NCBI GenBank assembly: GCA_022885665.1
Contig: JAGQDJ010000025.1
Location: 496,001-560,000, forward strand
DNA length: 64,000 nucleotides
Direction of reading: 5' to 3'
Source: Triops longicaudatus
Lineage: Eukaryota > Arthropoda > Branchiopoda > Notostraca > Triopsidae
In this document: positions 36,769-49,076 of the stretch, one piece after another
Numbering within the stretch: position 1 is the stretch's first letter
Layout of the letters: each line of letters begins with the position of its first letter
Notes under the pieces: model-generated
What the model saw: only the letters and a program-made list of their open reading frames with translations
Database searches by the model: none
What the model was told of the DNA's origin: nothing
Translations under genes and position numbers: made by a program

Positions 36769-39700
36769 ATGGAGCTAGTGCTTGTATTGGAAGTAAGTTC
36801 TGCTGTCTGCGCGGCATTGCTGTGAATATGTATGTAAATACCAAACATATAAGCTATGCAAATACCCATATCCTTAAAGCGTTGTTGGATCTTCTTTTCT
36901 CTGCAATCTGGCAAAGTTCCATTCATCGTTCGTTCATTGTGTAGCAAACAGTGCAAGCCTTTGACTGTGTCTCTAAACGTTCTTGTTCTTGTTATATTTC
37001 CAGGGCAGAGATCCATCAGAACCCTTCAAAACTCGCGTAGAACGACCTACGGCAGCTTCTTTTGGCTTCAAACGCCAGATTTCAGTCCCTCAAGCGGCTC
37101 ACAAACCGCCCCTCGATAGTTCTCCCTACCATGAAATGAGTGCAACCAAATCAGCCATTCTCCAGTCAGACTCCAACTCAAATTATTCTACAACCTGCGA
37201 AACATCTAAACTCCCTACATCGCAATCAAAATTAAAACCGCCGTCGTCTTTCAAACGGTGCTTGTCACAGGAACCCAACTCAACTCCTCCCACCAACTCG
37301 ATCCCTCCCACCGCGCCAGCGCCCATCATTCCGGATACAAATGGTAACTCGAAACATTCCTCACGTCTGGTACCTCCTCAAATCAAATCCATTCCTAAAC
37401 CCAGCATTCCTGCTGCTACCAATGAAGTGTTGTCCTCGAGATTAAAAGCACCCACTACCGAAGAAAATGCGTCTAAATCGGGTCTCAAGCCACCCACTAG
37501 CCTGCAAAACCATAGCAAATCGCAAGAAGTCGTCGCAAAACACGTTCCTCACGATTTAATGCCCAGCTTGGAAAATGCTGGTTCACCGCACGCTTCGGCA
37601 GCCTCTTTAGCCAAAAAGTCAGGTCTAAAGAAGCCGGAACACACCAAAAACATGAAGCATACCAAATTGCGGCCGCCGAAAGCGTCAAGTAAGTCCACGA
37701 GCTCTCCTACGCCCCTTCAGAGCACCTCGACAAGCGCCAACCTTGAGAACAAAGTCAAGACTAGTCACCTGGCAGCTTCTCCAGAATCCGTAAGCTCACG
37801 GGACGATTCTGGAGTGAGCACAACTACTTCCCATGACGAAGCGAAAGAGGGAGCTGCTTCACCTCCTTCGACTTTAAGTATCTCGCACCCGAGCAAACGA
37901 AGTCATTTAACGTTACGATATATGCCCAAAGTCCCTTCCACTGCTGCTTCTTCACAAATTCAGCGTCCTAGCGCTACTGTAAGCATGCCACCGGCCATTG
38001 CTGAAAATGACGAGCAGTGCGCTCCTTTGAAAGTCCATGATGCCCCGAAATCGCAGGCTGAGGTTTGCGTGGGTTTTGTACAGCATTTTCAGCTATATCC
38101 TTCCCAGGCTGAAATGGCCACTTTGACGCCGACTTTGGACTTTGACCAGCAGCAAGGTGTCTTGCTTGAAGAAATTTCACCCATGGACTATCCCTCGAGC
38201 ATGTCCAGTAGCTGTGATTCGTCCTCGGCGGCAAAAGATCTTATCACCGATGGACTTCAAAAAACGATGCAGGACGGAACCAGCAGTCCCACACCTACGT
38301 CATACTCGGAGGCTGATCAGAATTTTTTGATTGATGACGAAATTGCCGACCAGCCAGAATTGATGTTGTACAATCAAAGAGACGAGGATATTTTACAACC
38401 TACGGACCTGCATCTCAGGCTATGTGCCGTAAGATCGGACAGCAAAGACACACTCTCACCCTGTGAATCCTTAGCGTCGGATGAGATCGAATGGAGTGAA
38501 CAACAAAGGTAACTAAGCAGAAATATTTTCAGTTTTTTAAGAGTATAGAAATGCAGTAGTACCTCGTACAACGAACGCCTTGTACAACAACAACTCGTTT
38601 AACGAAAGCGCGCTGTGAGTAAGCAAATACCTCGTAGAACGAACGCGTGACTCGCACAGCGAACCGCGAAAATGCACCAGAAGTTTGACGAAGGAAAACA
38701 AGGGAAGAGGCTGGACAAGAATCTTATTGCTCAATAATAAAAAAAAAAAAAAAAAAAATAAGAAGAAGAAGATGGCTTGAAATTGTTGACTTCCATTTCA
38801 ATACCCACAGAAGCCAATAATTGGAAAATTTGGACCAGCGAAGACTTTTATCTTGAAAGCTTAGGCGATTTCCATAAAATTTTATGGGTAACTGCGTCTC
38901 TTAGAACGAAAGCTTCGTATAGCGAGCGCTGTCCCGGAATTGGTTATTAAGGAATTTCGCACGTCTTCCAGTCTACGTTCTCTTCTCTTTCAATGCGTTT
39001 TGAACTATTTTTTTTTTCTTCATGTAGTGGTTTGCCGTTATAAACTTTTCTACCTGATAAACGTCAGCCTGGTAGATTCCATATTGCCGAAACACGAGTT
39101 CTCTTTCACGGTTTCTGGTTCACGAAACAAGAGTACTTTTGCCTGCCTGTCTAGTCTTTGTAGTCTTAGCAATAACTCAGGCCAGTAACTTGTTGCAGCC
39201 TCACTGCGCACATTAGGTGAAACCGTGTACCGTTACCGGCCAGGTTCATCCGTGGATTACGAGGATATGGATAAGGGTAAAGTCATGTTTACCGGTTTGG
39301 ATGATGTGTTACTTTCGAGTCTTTTACTTGAGTAAGGAAACGAACTGCCAATGATTTTGTTTTACAAAGAAAAATACTTACCGAACTCACTTTTTGCTTA
39401 CCTAGTCTAATTTAGCCAGAGAAAGTCATTTGTTCCGCCAAGTTATGGACGATTTGACAGCTGAAGGCAATTTTAGTAATTGCTAATTTAATGTTTTTAT
39501 CTATTTTTTCTTTGGTGTTTGTATTCGACACGCAACTATTTACTCGCTGTAAACACAGTGTTGAAGGCGTCGGATCTCCGGAGTCTTTCAATCGTAGTAA
39601 GTTGGTGCAGGCAGATGTGTTTTCTTGAGCTTCTGCCCTGGATAAAAAAATTGATTGCAAGTTTTATAAGATCGGTCGCATTCGTGGTGTCTTTACGCGA

Positions 39701-42620
39701 TGTTGTAGGTGTGTAGCCACGTAGTTTTATGTTTCTCTTTTTTAGTGCGTTAAATCTGGTTTGCAAGAATAAGTGGTCTAGTATTTGAATAGAATTTCGC
39801 CAGACTAATCGTTGCCAAGGAACTCGGTTACTGAACTGAATTGGCAGTAAATTGCGGGAATGTGGTTGACGACCTCCACCAAAACCTAGCCATGTGAAGT
39901 CAACCGCAAACCAACACGAGTCCGTGAAGCTTAGCCTGACAATTTTTCTGGTTTAAACCGAAATCCAACGCCCTTAACCCTTGTAGTGTGCAGTAAGTTC
40001 TGTAACTTATGCCACTGCTTTTTTATACCTCAATTAAGCCAGCTTGCCGAACATTCTATCTATAGCTTCCAAACTTCCGTTATTTGCGTACTCTTTTGCG
40101 TAACGTAAACAAACTAGAACAGTTTTTGAGGGGGCAGTATAACGTGATAAATTACGAGTAATAACCTAGACGACCTTGTCAGTCCCGTACTGAGTCTGTT
40201 GCGCGAAGTGCCAAGAGCGTAATACCCCTCTTTGTTCTAGAGAGAACAGGTGTGTTCGCATCTGTTATTCCATGGTAATTTTCGAGCAGGAAAGTGATTG
40301 TTAATAGTGTGAGCTTGGAGCAAAAATCGGCTCCCAAACTCGATTAGGTAGAATCAACAGCAACCACGAAACCTTTGGGAAAGTTTGAGACATTGCACCG
40401 CAGTTCAGTGAGTGATCAGGATGAGAACAGTCGGAAGTACTGTGCAAACCATCTGGGGAACAAGGCGGTTAGTTAATTGGATTTTTTTGGGGATAACAAT
40501 AGTGCAATGTTTACTTGGCGACTTCTCGGACTATTTAAGCGTACCAAAATAACCTTGACTTGTTAATTTACTCGTAATTACAAGAAAAGAACTGTGGTTA
40601 ATATATGCGTCGCGTGTGTTTATATTCAGGGTCCTGAGGCATCGGAACGCGAGTCCAGAACCACCTCAGCAACTTGATATTAACTTGTCTCCTCTCCAAA
40701 ACGCGATGAGGTCGCCGTGTCTTCCGACTTTGACGCAGGTACACATATTCAGAGCAACTACGATAATTGTGTAAATTGCCAGTCTTAATAGTGAGCCTTT
40801 TAGTGTAAAACTTGACGGATCTTTTTTTATTGTTATGGGTTACTTTTTTATGTTTTATTTAGTTTCAGAATCATTATAAGCATAGCCTGTTGACGAGTGC
40901 ATTTATTTGGATTTTTTGTTGTTAATTGGTCATGTGATGTTTGTGAAGATTTGGTTAATTTTATTTTAATTGTTATTTTTTAACTTATGTATTTAATTTG
41001 ATTTTATTTATTTTAAAATTATTTGTATTTTACTGATTTTTTATTATTATTGCTAATATTATTATTATTATTATTAATAATAATAATAATACAAATAATG
41101 GAATTGTATTCCTAGCTTGGCCTGTCTCCGAGTGATTTGCGAATGGGAGCATTTGACGCTCGATTAGAGGAATTAGACTTGGCTCAGGATGTCGCAGAGA
41201 TCAAGTCCATGCTGTTGAAATTAAAGTCTGTATTGGAAGACGCTGAGACTGTCAGTCCTTTTAGCCCTGAAAGGGTTAGTGTGCATTACTGTTACACGAT
41301 TTCATGAAGACTAACTTCTTTTGTCCTTAATAGGCGGCACTATACCGAAGAATGGCCGCGAACAATCCACCCCGTGATGTCAATAATCATTGTCAGGGTG
41401 GGAATGACGCAGAAGAAACCCTTGATTTGAAACGGCAAGTCGTGCTCTTACAAGAACAGTTGGAAGATAAATCCCGCGCTGTGAAGAACTTACAACAGCA
41501 ATTGAAAATCGCGCAAATGTCCAATCAGAGCAAAGACAAAAATAGCAAGAAGATCAATGTAGCTACGCAGACCGACAGAGTACGTATAAATAAGTATAAA
41601 GTGTTGAGAGTTTGGTATTTAATGCTGTTAATTATAGCCCCGAGTGAACGTCACGGAAACAGTTTCGCGCTCTCCTTCCTCCGACGACGTTTTGGGCTCT
41701 TTAGTCAGGTAGAAACTTTATGAATGTTGGTTATAACAAGCAACTTTGATCCATGTCAAGCGTATCCGTACAAGGATGTTTAAGAAAACTTTTTCTCTGT
41801 GCATGCTGCATATAGTTTTAGGATAACCAAGGTAAATGATTGGGATTGGATCTTTTTCTTTAGCATGATTGTTTTCTTACCCGTTTTCTGGGGGATCGTG
41901 GTGTAGTCGGATTTTTGGCAATAAAGTAAAACTTCGATTTTTCCAGACTATCGTTCCACAGTGACTTCTGGATACTCAGAAATCGGTATTAAGCATCATA
42001 AAAAAAGTTTTGCGCTTTAGCATGACAGCATTAAAAACCTTATAGAATTCAATGATTGCTTAATAACTTGATTTGTTTTTTGAAATATTTACTAGTTAAC
42101 TCAGTTGCAAGCAAAATGAGGGCAAACGCTAGTATAAAGTAGTTGATTATTAATTAAAATCAGATCTATTTTTTTTTTTCTCTTTTTGTCGCACATTTTC
42201 TATCTAGATATTGTTTCACTAAAAACACTTTTTGTACGAGGTAAAATAGGGATAGAAAAGCCGGACAGTCGGCTGGTATAATCGAAGTTTTACTGCTAGT
42301 ACTTCTCTTCTAAACTTTTATTTATCTTGCATTTTCTTGGCTATTTTTCGAATGCTTCCCATTTGCAACCCGAGTAGGCCTTCGGCGTAAGTAATTTCTC
42401 GTGTATTTTTCTGTAAACGTGTGCTTGAAACCGTGCCAGTTCATTTTGTTCTATTGTCAGTAATGAATTTCTTCATTCGTTTAGTTGTAAAGAAAAGCGA
42501 ATCGAGTCAACGCCAACCAAGAAAGCTGCAACCAAGCTTTGCGACATGAAAACCTTGGATTGCCCGGAGAAGAAACCGCATAGCATGTCGCCTCGTAAAT
42601 CTATTCCTACCCAGTTATAG
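36769..42620 (+). CDS. CCSER-type serine-rich coiled-coil protein
   Basis: Seven exons, 36769-36792, 37004-38508, 40630-40738, 41116-41274, 41334-41579, 41638-41708 and 42485-42620, join in consistent phase to 749 residues. The large exon is disordered, rich in Ser, Pro, Thr and Lys, with repeated LKPP/LKAP/LRPP motifs (SRLKAPT, SGLKPPT, KLRPPKAS). The C-terminal part has the features of vertebrate CCSER1/2: VAEIKSMLLKLKSVLEDAET, Ser/Pro, then a coiled coil (LKRQVVLLQEQLEDKSRAVK) and a KxxxATQTD motif. CCSER2 is linked to microtubule bundling, so a cytoskeletal role is plausible but inferred. The 8-residue first exon (MELVLVLE) is chosen because it has a strong donor and the right phase. An out-of-frame ATG lies 4 bases upstream, and the exon at 34107 is a rival N-terminus. 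A poly(A) signal lies at 42732-42737. Confidence 0.7.
38509..40629. other. CCSER-type gene intron 2
   Basis: 2.1 kb with no supported exon. From 38554 to about 38931 it carries several copies of a CTCGTANAACGAACG-like motif reminiscent of pogo/Tigger ends, plus an A-run at 38739-38758. Confidence 0.5.
38554..38931. mobile_element. Possible decayed pogo/Tigger-like remnant
   Basis: Starts CAGTAGTACCTCGTACAACG, like Tigger-type ends, and has further TCGTTTAACGAAAG, CCTCGTAGAACGAACG and TTCGTATAGCGAGCGCTG copies. The copies are mostly in direct orientation and no clean inverted terminus or TA duplication could be fixed, so the limits are uncertain. Confidence 0.35.
41043..41098. repeat. (ATT)n/(AAT)n microsatellite
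   Basis: A run of ATT triplets turns into AAT triplets, forming an A/T foldback, just before the exon at 41116 of the CCSER-type gene. Confidence 0.75.
41924..42296. mobile_element. pogo/Tigger-like MITE in a CCSER-type gene intron
   Basis: AGTAAAACTTCGAT at 41925-41938 has its exact inverted complement at 42281-42294. TA dinucleotides flank at 41922-41923 and 42297-42298, consistent with a Tc1/mariner/pogo TA target duplication. The sequence next to the ends (CCAGAC...; ...GCCGGACAGTCGGCTGGTAT) resembles pogo-type termini. There is no transposase frame; about 370 bp, non-autonomous. Confidence 0.7.
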
Positions 42621-42980
42621 CTATAGCTTCAGTATAATTTATCCTATTTATTTGAGCCAGCGAGAAAAGTCGCTATTCCCTTTTTAATTGTAAACTATCT
42701 TATAAAAAGAACCCTAGACATTGTTCATGAAAATAAAAATGATTCTACTGGATTTTTTTCAATGTTGCGAAAAACTAGTCAGGGATGTTCTGTAGGCAAC
42801 TGTACCATAAAATTTATTTCTTTTTTTCTCCATTTCGGGAGACACGCATTGTAATTTACTCGTCCTTCATACAAATAGAAACGTACAAAGAATCAACATG
42901 CATACGCCGATTAATCTTCTTATTCTTCGCGAATCAATGTCGGGTCACGTGTCTGGGGCTACAAAAACACATTTAATGAC
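42621..42980. terminator. Shared 3' region of convergent CCSER-type gene and TRAPPC11
   Basis: AATAAA at 42732-42737 on the plus strand serves the left gene. TTTATT at 42813-42818 reads AATAAA on the minus strand about 165 bases past the TRAPPC11 stop. The two 3' ends therefore nearly meet. Confidence 0.6.
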
Positions 42981-45900
42981 TTATAACTGAAAGTGTAACA
43001 GATTTACCATCACGTATATATGCGTCGGCAAGACTTTGTCCAAACATTCCCGGACCATCGCACTTGTCACGGTTCCATTGACTAAATTACTATTATACAC
43101 ACTTAGTTTGAGGGGAGGAAGTGCTACATAACCCGCTAATAAGGGATACAGATTGTATGTCAGCCGGAAAGTATCCCCAGGAATTATTCGAATTGCGATC
43201 TGTGAAAAAGTTCAAGGTATGAAAGGTCTCTAACCCGGAAGTATGACTGATTACATGTTTGTTGCCCGCAAACATAAAAGCGTCGTTCGACTCCATTATT
43301 GCGTCGAGTTCCAGTAGCGCAGGGCCAATATTGGTAACACTGATGGCGGCTGCCATGGGCTTCCTTACTGAACCATACGGAGGTAATGACGCAGTGACGT
43401 GAAGTGGACGACTGACGACATTTAACGGCAGTAAGGGGACGCTGACGGTAGCGGCTGGTAGATACGACACGACGGAGTGTATGTCCTTCAGCGACAAATC
43501 GGCCGAAGTATACTCCCGAGGCAGACTCCTAATCATTAGCTAGTTAATGGGCTTTATTTCTTCCGCGCCGCTTACTTACCGTTTCCAGCTTATTGAGTAC
43601 AGTCGTTGCCTGCCAGCTAACCAGGAGTCATCTGCTCGTGACACGTGATATTCTCCGGCTGACTCATGCGCACCAATTTCGAGGCCAGCAACTTGGCTTA
43701 CAAATTTTTCGTCGTTAACGACCTAATTATTTGAAAAAAAAAATGAAACATTAGTTTCTTCATCGATTTACCATTAATTACCTCACTCAAGCTGGTTTGT
43801 AAGATACTTAAAGGAAAAGGCAAGGTGTTGGAAATCATAGGTCGTATCAAAAACTCCTCTCCGTTCTGCACCTCGTTGCTCACGAGTGACTGAAACCGAA
43901 GATTTTCGTAGGTTATGTTAACATTCACGGGAGTCACTACCGGAACATTTAACACCTTGGCATGTTCGCACTGAAAGGTAAGTTGTTTTTCGAGAACTTT
44001 GACTTCTCCGCGATAAGTAACCTATTCAAAATCAAAAGTGTCAATAACTCATGATTACCGTTTTATGATAATTTATGTAAAAATCGATATTACTTTAATT
44101 GACAGAGAGTTTGAAGAAGAATCACCGGTCTTCAGGCATAAAGTCTTGGTTACCACTTCTCCTGGTTGGAGTTGGCCCAAAGAGAAAGTCAAAAGAGCAA
44201 CGCCTACAGCGTCGGGTGCAACGGTCAAAAAGGCTAAAAGAAAATACAGTAAAGAAACTAAATACAAAATCAATTATTGACTCACTTCCAGCAGTTTCGT
44301 TGCTTAAAGATACGGAAAGTTCCGTATCGCTTATAACAAAAGGTTCCTTGTTTTCAACCGAAAGCCAAACTGGGTAATATTCTCCTTTTAATGCAGGAGG
44401 AAACTGGTGAATCCGTAGATCCAAACATGAATTTCGCCCTCGAATTTCCGTGGCAGGTTGAGGAATTATATTCGCAAAACTGTCTTGGCCAGCTTTTGGG
44501 AGAACCCTATGAATAGTAGGAGAATTAGAAAATTCTACAGTAATTAAGCCGGAATTCAGATCAGTTTTCCAATGAGCTATCAACCTAAAGGACGAGAACT
44601 CGTGCCATATGACAGAAGGCAATTCTTCATTGGAGCAGCCCTCACACTTGAGTAGCACGTGATGTACTTTATCGGATCCTATTTGCAACGATACGTTGGT
44701 AACCTATGTACAGGAATAAAGAAAATATTTATGTTTTTGCTTTATTAAATACTCGTTTCATTTTTTTTCTTTCAAAAAGAAATAAAAATAAACACAAATA
44801 TATAAAAACTGCTCCGGAATTCTCACCTGTAGCTCGGTTCCGACGTCTTCTTCTTCAGCTGCAAACTGAAAGCTGAAGGTTCGTTCTTCCCCACTTTGAA
44901 AGACTATAGGACCATTAATTTGACAAGAATTATTATACATTGGGTTGCTGAACCCAACCGTCAACTTCGAAAACTCAACAGGTTGCCATAATCTAAAATA
45001 ATCATTCAATAATTACGACTAACGCGGTCAAATTTGAAGTTGAACTTACTTAACAAAAACCTCGAGTTCTACAGGGCTATCAGCCAAAAAGTGACTCTTC
45101 GCGAAACGGACTTTGATTTCGGCAAAGGCTGACATGCTATTGACTGGAATACTGCCCAAACATCCCATATTTCGTAACGCAGAATCCCACTTTGAGCGAA
45201 TTTCACTATATCGCTCTAAGCCTTCATCGATCATTGGGATATGACCCTAAGAATTGTCACAAAGGATTTACAAATGAACAGTAAAGATTTTCGCCTTCAG
45301 TTCCGAAGGTTTTCAAGGTTTACTTTAACAAGCTGCTGAAGACTGTGAAAAACTTGCGTTTTTTCCTGTACACTCAAGTGGCTTTTAGGACCGCAAAGCT
45401 CTGCAGCAAAAGTAACATAGCTTTCAACTTTTGCGGACAGCAGCGCACATTTGCAGGCCATAACTAGTAATACGGTGGCCAGCTTCCACCAAGATTCTCG
45501 TTTATATTCCCACAAGAGCGGCTCCAACAGCCTAAATGAAAGACACAGCGAATCTAATTAACATTATGAGAACAACAAAGTAACCTTTACGTTAATGCTT
45601 CTTCATAGTTGCCGCACTCGAAGTAAACTTCTGCCATTTGCACCACTATAACACAAAAATTAATTCCATACAAAAGCTCTGCATTTAGTTAAATTACTTA
45701 GGTGCTGCTTCATTCTCGGAGAACGGTAATTCTTAAATTGGTTCACAGCGTTGCTTAGTAAGCCAATAATAATCTCCTGAAAAATAAAAAGATAAGATAA
45801 ATCATAGCTTCTTGACCAAATAAGGAATAAAGCAAAGTATACAATTTTTAAGGATTGAAATAAAAAAGTTTAAAAAGACAATAGTTGCTCAGAAAGATCT

Positions 45901-47567
45901 TGTTCCTTACAGAATGATTAACATGGCGACGTTCGTATTCAGCCAATGTTGCGAGTCCTTCTAGCTCTTTCTGATTATCAGTTTGCTCGAGACTTAAACG
46001 ACCAGGCCTCCACGGCCTTTGTCCATAGAACTCCAAATGTTGTACAGAAAGTTCGGGGAGATCAGGAGGCACGTACGCCGACAACTAAAAGTAAAGTTCA
46101 TTAAGATAAGTATGGATCAATATGAAGAACAATGTAAAACCTTACTTTAGAATAATCTTCATTGAACAGTTTCTTTCTTAAACTTGCTTGAAGCGCTGCT
46201 TGCTGGAAGTAGAATCCAGGGTGCTGAGTCTGAATGGCTGGTAAGCCAAGCTTGATGGCTTCGTCAAAAAGAGCGCCAAAAATGGCAAATCTAAGGAAAA
46301 ACTCATTACTTAATTGTCAAAAACACTAACATGGGAAAAAAACTTACTGTTTCGAAAGCCACGAATGGTGCTCAAAGAGCAACGACGTGGGAGCATTTCT
46401 GACGCGAAAGTAATCAATATGACTACGAAAATGGGCGATGGCGTCCCGAGGTAGGTTCAAACTAAAAGACGTTTTCCAAACTTTGTAGCCAATGTAGCTG
46501 GCAACTGTCTTCACTTCGACACTATTGGCATCTGTAATGCGACATTCTAGTAAGCACGAGTATGCTTGTCCGTAATGCCTAAAATACAGCAATATAAATC
46601 ATTACGAAAATAGATTTTTTTGTTTTTAAGAACAAACGAACTTGTGAGCAAGCGGGATGTCCTGTTTCAATTCGTTATAAAATGCACTTTTGAAGAGGTG
46701 TCGCACGAATAAGTAACCGTGGGTGGTTTTATTTAAATGCTCTCGATGAGATCGGACGTGACGTGCACAATGATGGTAATAGCTCTGTGCTAACTCGTAA
46801 AAAGCACTTTCAAGCCTAAGTTTAATTTTATTAATTTTTGTTATCTTTGTCTTTTCGTTTACCTTAATGCATAGCCTTGAAGGTGATCAGATTTGCATGG
46901 AAGAACAAACAGAGACTTGGCGGGAAGTTCGCAAGCTTGGCAAATACTAGCAGCTTTTTCTGCTGCCACAATATCTTCTCCGGGAGGCAAAGGAGACTGA
47001 CTCTGGTTTAACACCACAACAATACGCGTACCACGTCCAGAAAAGGTAGACCTTCATATTTTGCAATATATTTTTCAAAATTATTGTTTCGAGTACGAGT
47101 AGTTACCGTAGAAATTTATTAAGCTGTCTTACCTAAGTGTTTGTACCTGTAACGAGCATTCAATATGTTTCTGAGCCCAGTTAGGATCATTCCAATCCAG
47201 GTCAAAAAAGAGGACAGTAACAGACGGTATGTTATACAAATGTTTAGGAAGCCAGTTCCTCTTCAAAATTCCTTTGGGTACGTACCATTCGTAAGAAGTT
47301 CTCTAAAGATTTTATCGAATGATTTTCACGCAAAAATTATTTTTAAAAAATTATTGACTAGCTTACCTCAGGCTTTGCAGGCGGACATGGATTATTGCTA
47401 TCAACTGAAACAAATCGCAACGGAACTCGCTCTGTTTTGCTTTGACTGTTGAACAAATCCCATAAAGTTTTATGTAACGGGTTGTTTTGAATGTCCAACC
47501 CTGCTAAGCCGACTAAAGCTAAAGGGCGACAGCATAACTCAGGTGGTAATTCAAAATCTAACGACAT
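42981..47567 (-). CDS. TRAPPC11: TRAPPC11/gryzun, TRAPP complex subunit 11
   Basis: Subunit of TRAPP complexes acting in ER-Golgi transport, autophagy and N-glycosylation. The first exon, 47367-47567, begins MSLDFELPPELCCRPLALVG, matching the family N-terminus. The second, 47147-47302, encodes RTSYEWYVPKGILKRNW and FFDLDWNDPNWAQKH. The foie-gras domain follows: LNQSQSPLPPGEDI, RDAIAHFRSHIDYF, LLFEHHSWLSKQ, EFYGQRPWRPGRLSL, and KRESWWKLATVLLVMACKCA. The C-terminal gryzun beta-sandwich region includes ESNDAFMFAGNK and, after a short intron near 43195-43252, IIPGDTFRLTYNLYPLLAGY. It ends NLLHFQL with a stop at 42983-42981. The 3' frame that reads through that intron is not real. Size and order match the human protein (1,133 residues). 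Confidence 0.93.
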
Positions 47568-47874
47568 GATAAAAATCGGTTAATTTTGCTGAGTTTTCTG
47601 CTCTGTTTCTCGCCCAGACACTGAGATGATCGAAGAGAATTTGACAAACATATAAGCCACGCCCAACGAACGATCTGTCTCCAAACTGGCGGCAGATTTT
47701 GAACATAGGAAAGTCGAAATTCACCAACAAAGAGAAAAATGTTTAGAAATAAAGGCGCAAGACAATATCACAGTCGTAGGTTCTTGAAGAGAATAATACT
47801 AGAAAAAGATAAACTTGCTGCTGGATTGTTGTAATCAACGCTGCCTTGCGAACAATGGGCAAATCAGAATCACG
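47568..47874. other. TRAPPC11 promoter region and BABAM2 3' end
   Basis: A 307-bp spacer between two minus-strand genes. No coding sequence or clear core promoter motif was seen. Confidence 0.45.
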
Positions 47875-49076
47875 TTACAAGTTGTACAATATACTTTCTA
47901 TTTTCCCCCATATATCAATGGCTTCAATATTTTCAGGTACATCAAATGAAACTCGCTGACTGTTTTTGCTCTTAAAAGCTGCATTTACTGTAGACCTATT
48001 GTCCACAGATATATGCTGTACTAATTTGAGAGTTAAAGTAATTTTCTTCTTTGTGATAGGCCAATACAATTTAACGTGCAGGGGACGAACACGGGACAGG
48101 TAAAGAAAGTCGATTTCTTCGAAGCGATCGCTATCAAAACTGACAAGTTTACAATTCATAGCAACTATGCAAAATAAAAGGTCTTGACACCTGCGCACTT
48201 CAGCCTCTAAACTATTCAATTGTTCCTGGAGCTTTTCCTTGATGTTACATACGACCTCGACACATGAGGAAATGGGTCGGTTTCGGGGCATATGCTTTTC
48301 TAACTCTGGACCAATTAGGGAAAGCACACACTCTGGCATTTGTAGACTAATTTCCACCACATGTGCGAACAAAGAAAATTGAAATATCAGGTAAAAACCG
48401 GGGTTTTCTCCAAGACGCAGCAGCGTAGGTGGGTCAATGTCAAGCCGTACGGATATACCAGACAAATCATCCACAGCTTTTGCACAGAAGACTTGAACAG
48501 ATTGCCAAGGAAGGTCCAAATCGTTCAACAAGGCTTCGTATACCTTCTTCATTTCCGAACCTTGCGGTAAGAGACTAACTTGGACAACTTGGTACCATTT
48601 AATCAATTGCTCGATAATGTCGGACAACAAGGACTGCTCCATGAGGCTCCAGTGACACAAGGCTGGCAAGTGTTCCTGTATGTTTACGAAAGAAGCTCGT
48701 TTGTCGTCGAAAAATCTGTCATCTTCAGGGATGATGTCAGGTACTTGATGAGATGACGTAGCTGACAATACGACATCCAAATTTAGGGAAGTGTTTGAAT
48801 ACGGGATACTAAATGATAGGCAATTTTCGCTGCCCCGCCCTTCGTACGAGCGAACACGGGTCAGTTGGACTGGTCCTTGAAAAGATGCTAATAAAAGCCG
48901 TCTTATTTTACATCTCCAGGTTGTAGTGATTCTTTTCCTTTTTTACCTCGGGTATTATGAACTGTTGAAATGTGAAAAACCATAGACTTCAAGTTGTCAT
49001 GCACGTTACGGATAAGATTGTCGAATGTAACGTTCTCCGCCTTTTCATCCTTAAATCCGTTGGCAGGTTTCTCCAT
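47875..49076 (-). CDS. BABAM2: BABAM2 (BRE/BRCC45), BRISC and BRCA1-A subunit
   Basis: Scaffold with UEV-like domains in the K63-specific deubiquitinase complexes BRISC and BRCA1-A, built around BRCC36. Two coding exons, 48947-49076 and 47875-48887, join in phase to 380 residues (human 383). The start MEKPANGFKDEK is the only in-frame ATG after an upstream stop. FSIPYSNTSLNLDVVLSA, then VPDIIPEDDRFF, LPALCHWS and LIKWYQVVQ, follow the human order (IPYAGETLKWDIIF, PPDFIFGED, LASWNPSN, ELVQQYHQF). The C-terminal half (RVRPLHVKLYWPITKKKITL) is diverged but collinear. The gene lies just upstream of TRAPPC11 on the same strand. Confidence 0.8.

Noticed and set aside
43093..43195. TRAPPC11 C-terminus ending SSPQTKCV
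   Set aside because: This frame reads through a short intron; splicing out the segment near 43195-43252 gives the conserved IIPGDTFRLTYNLYPLLAGY ending.
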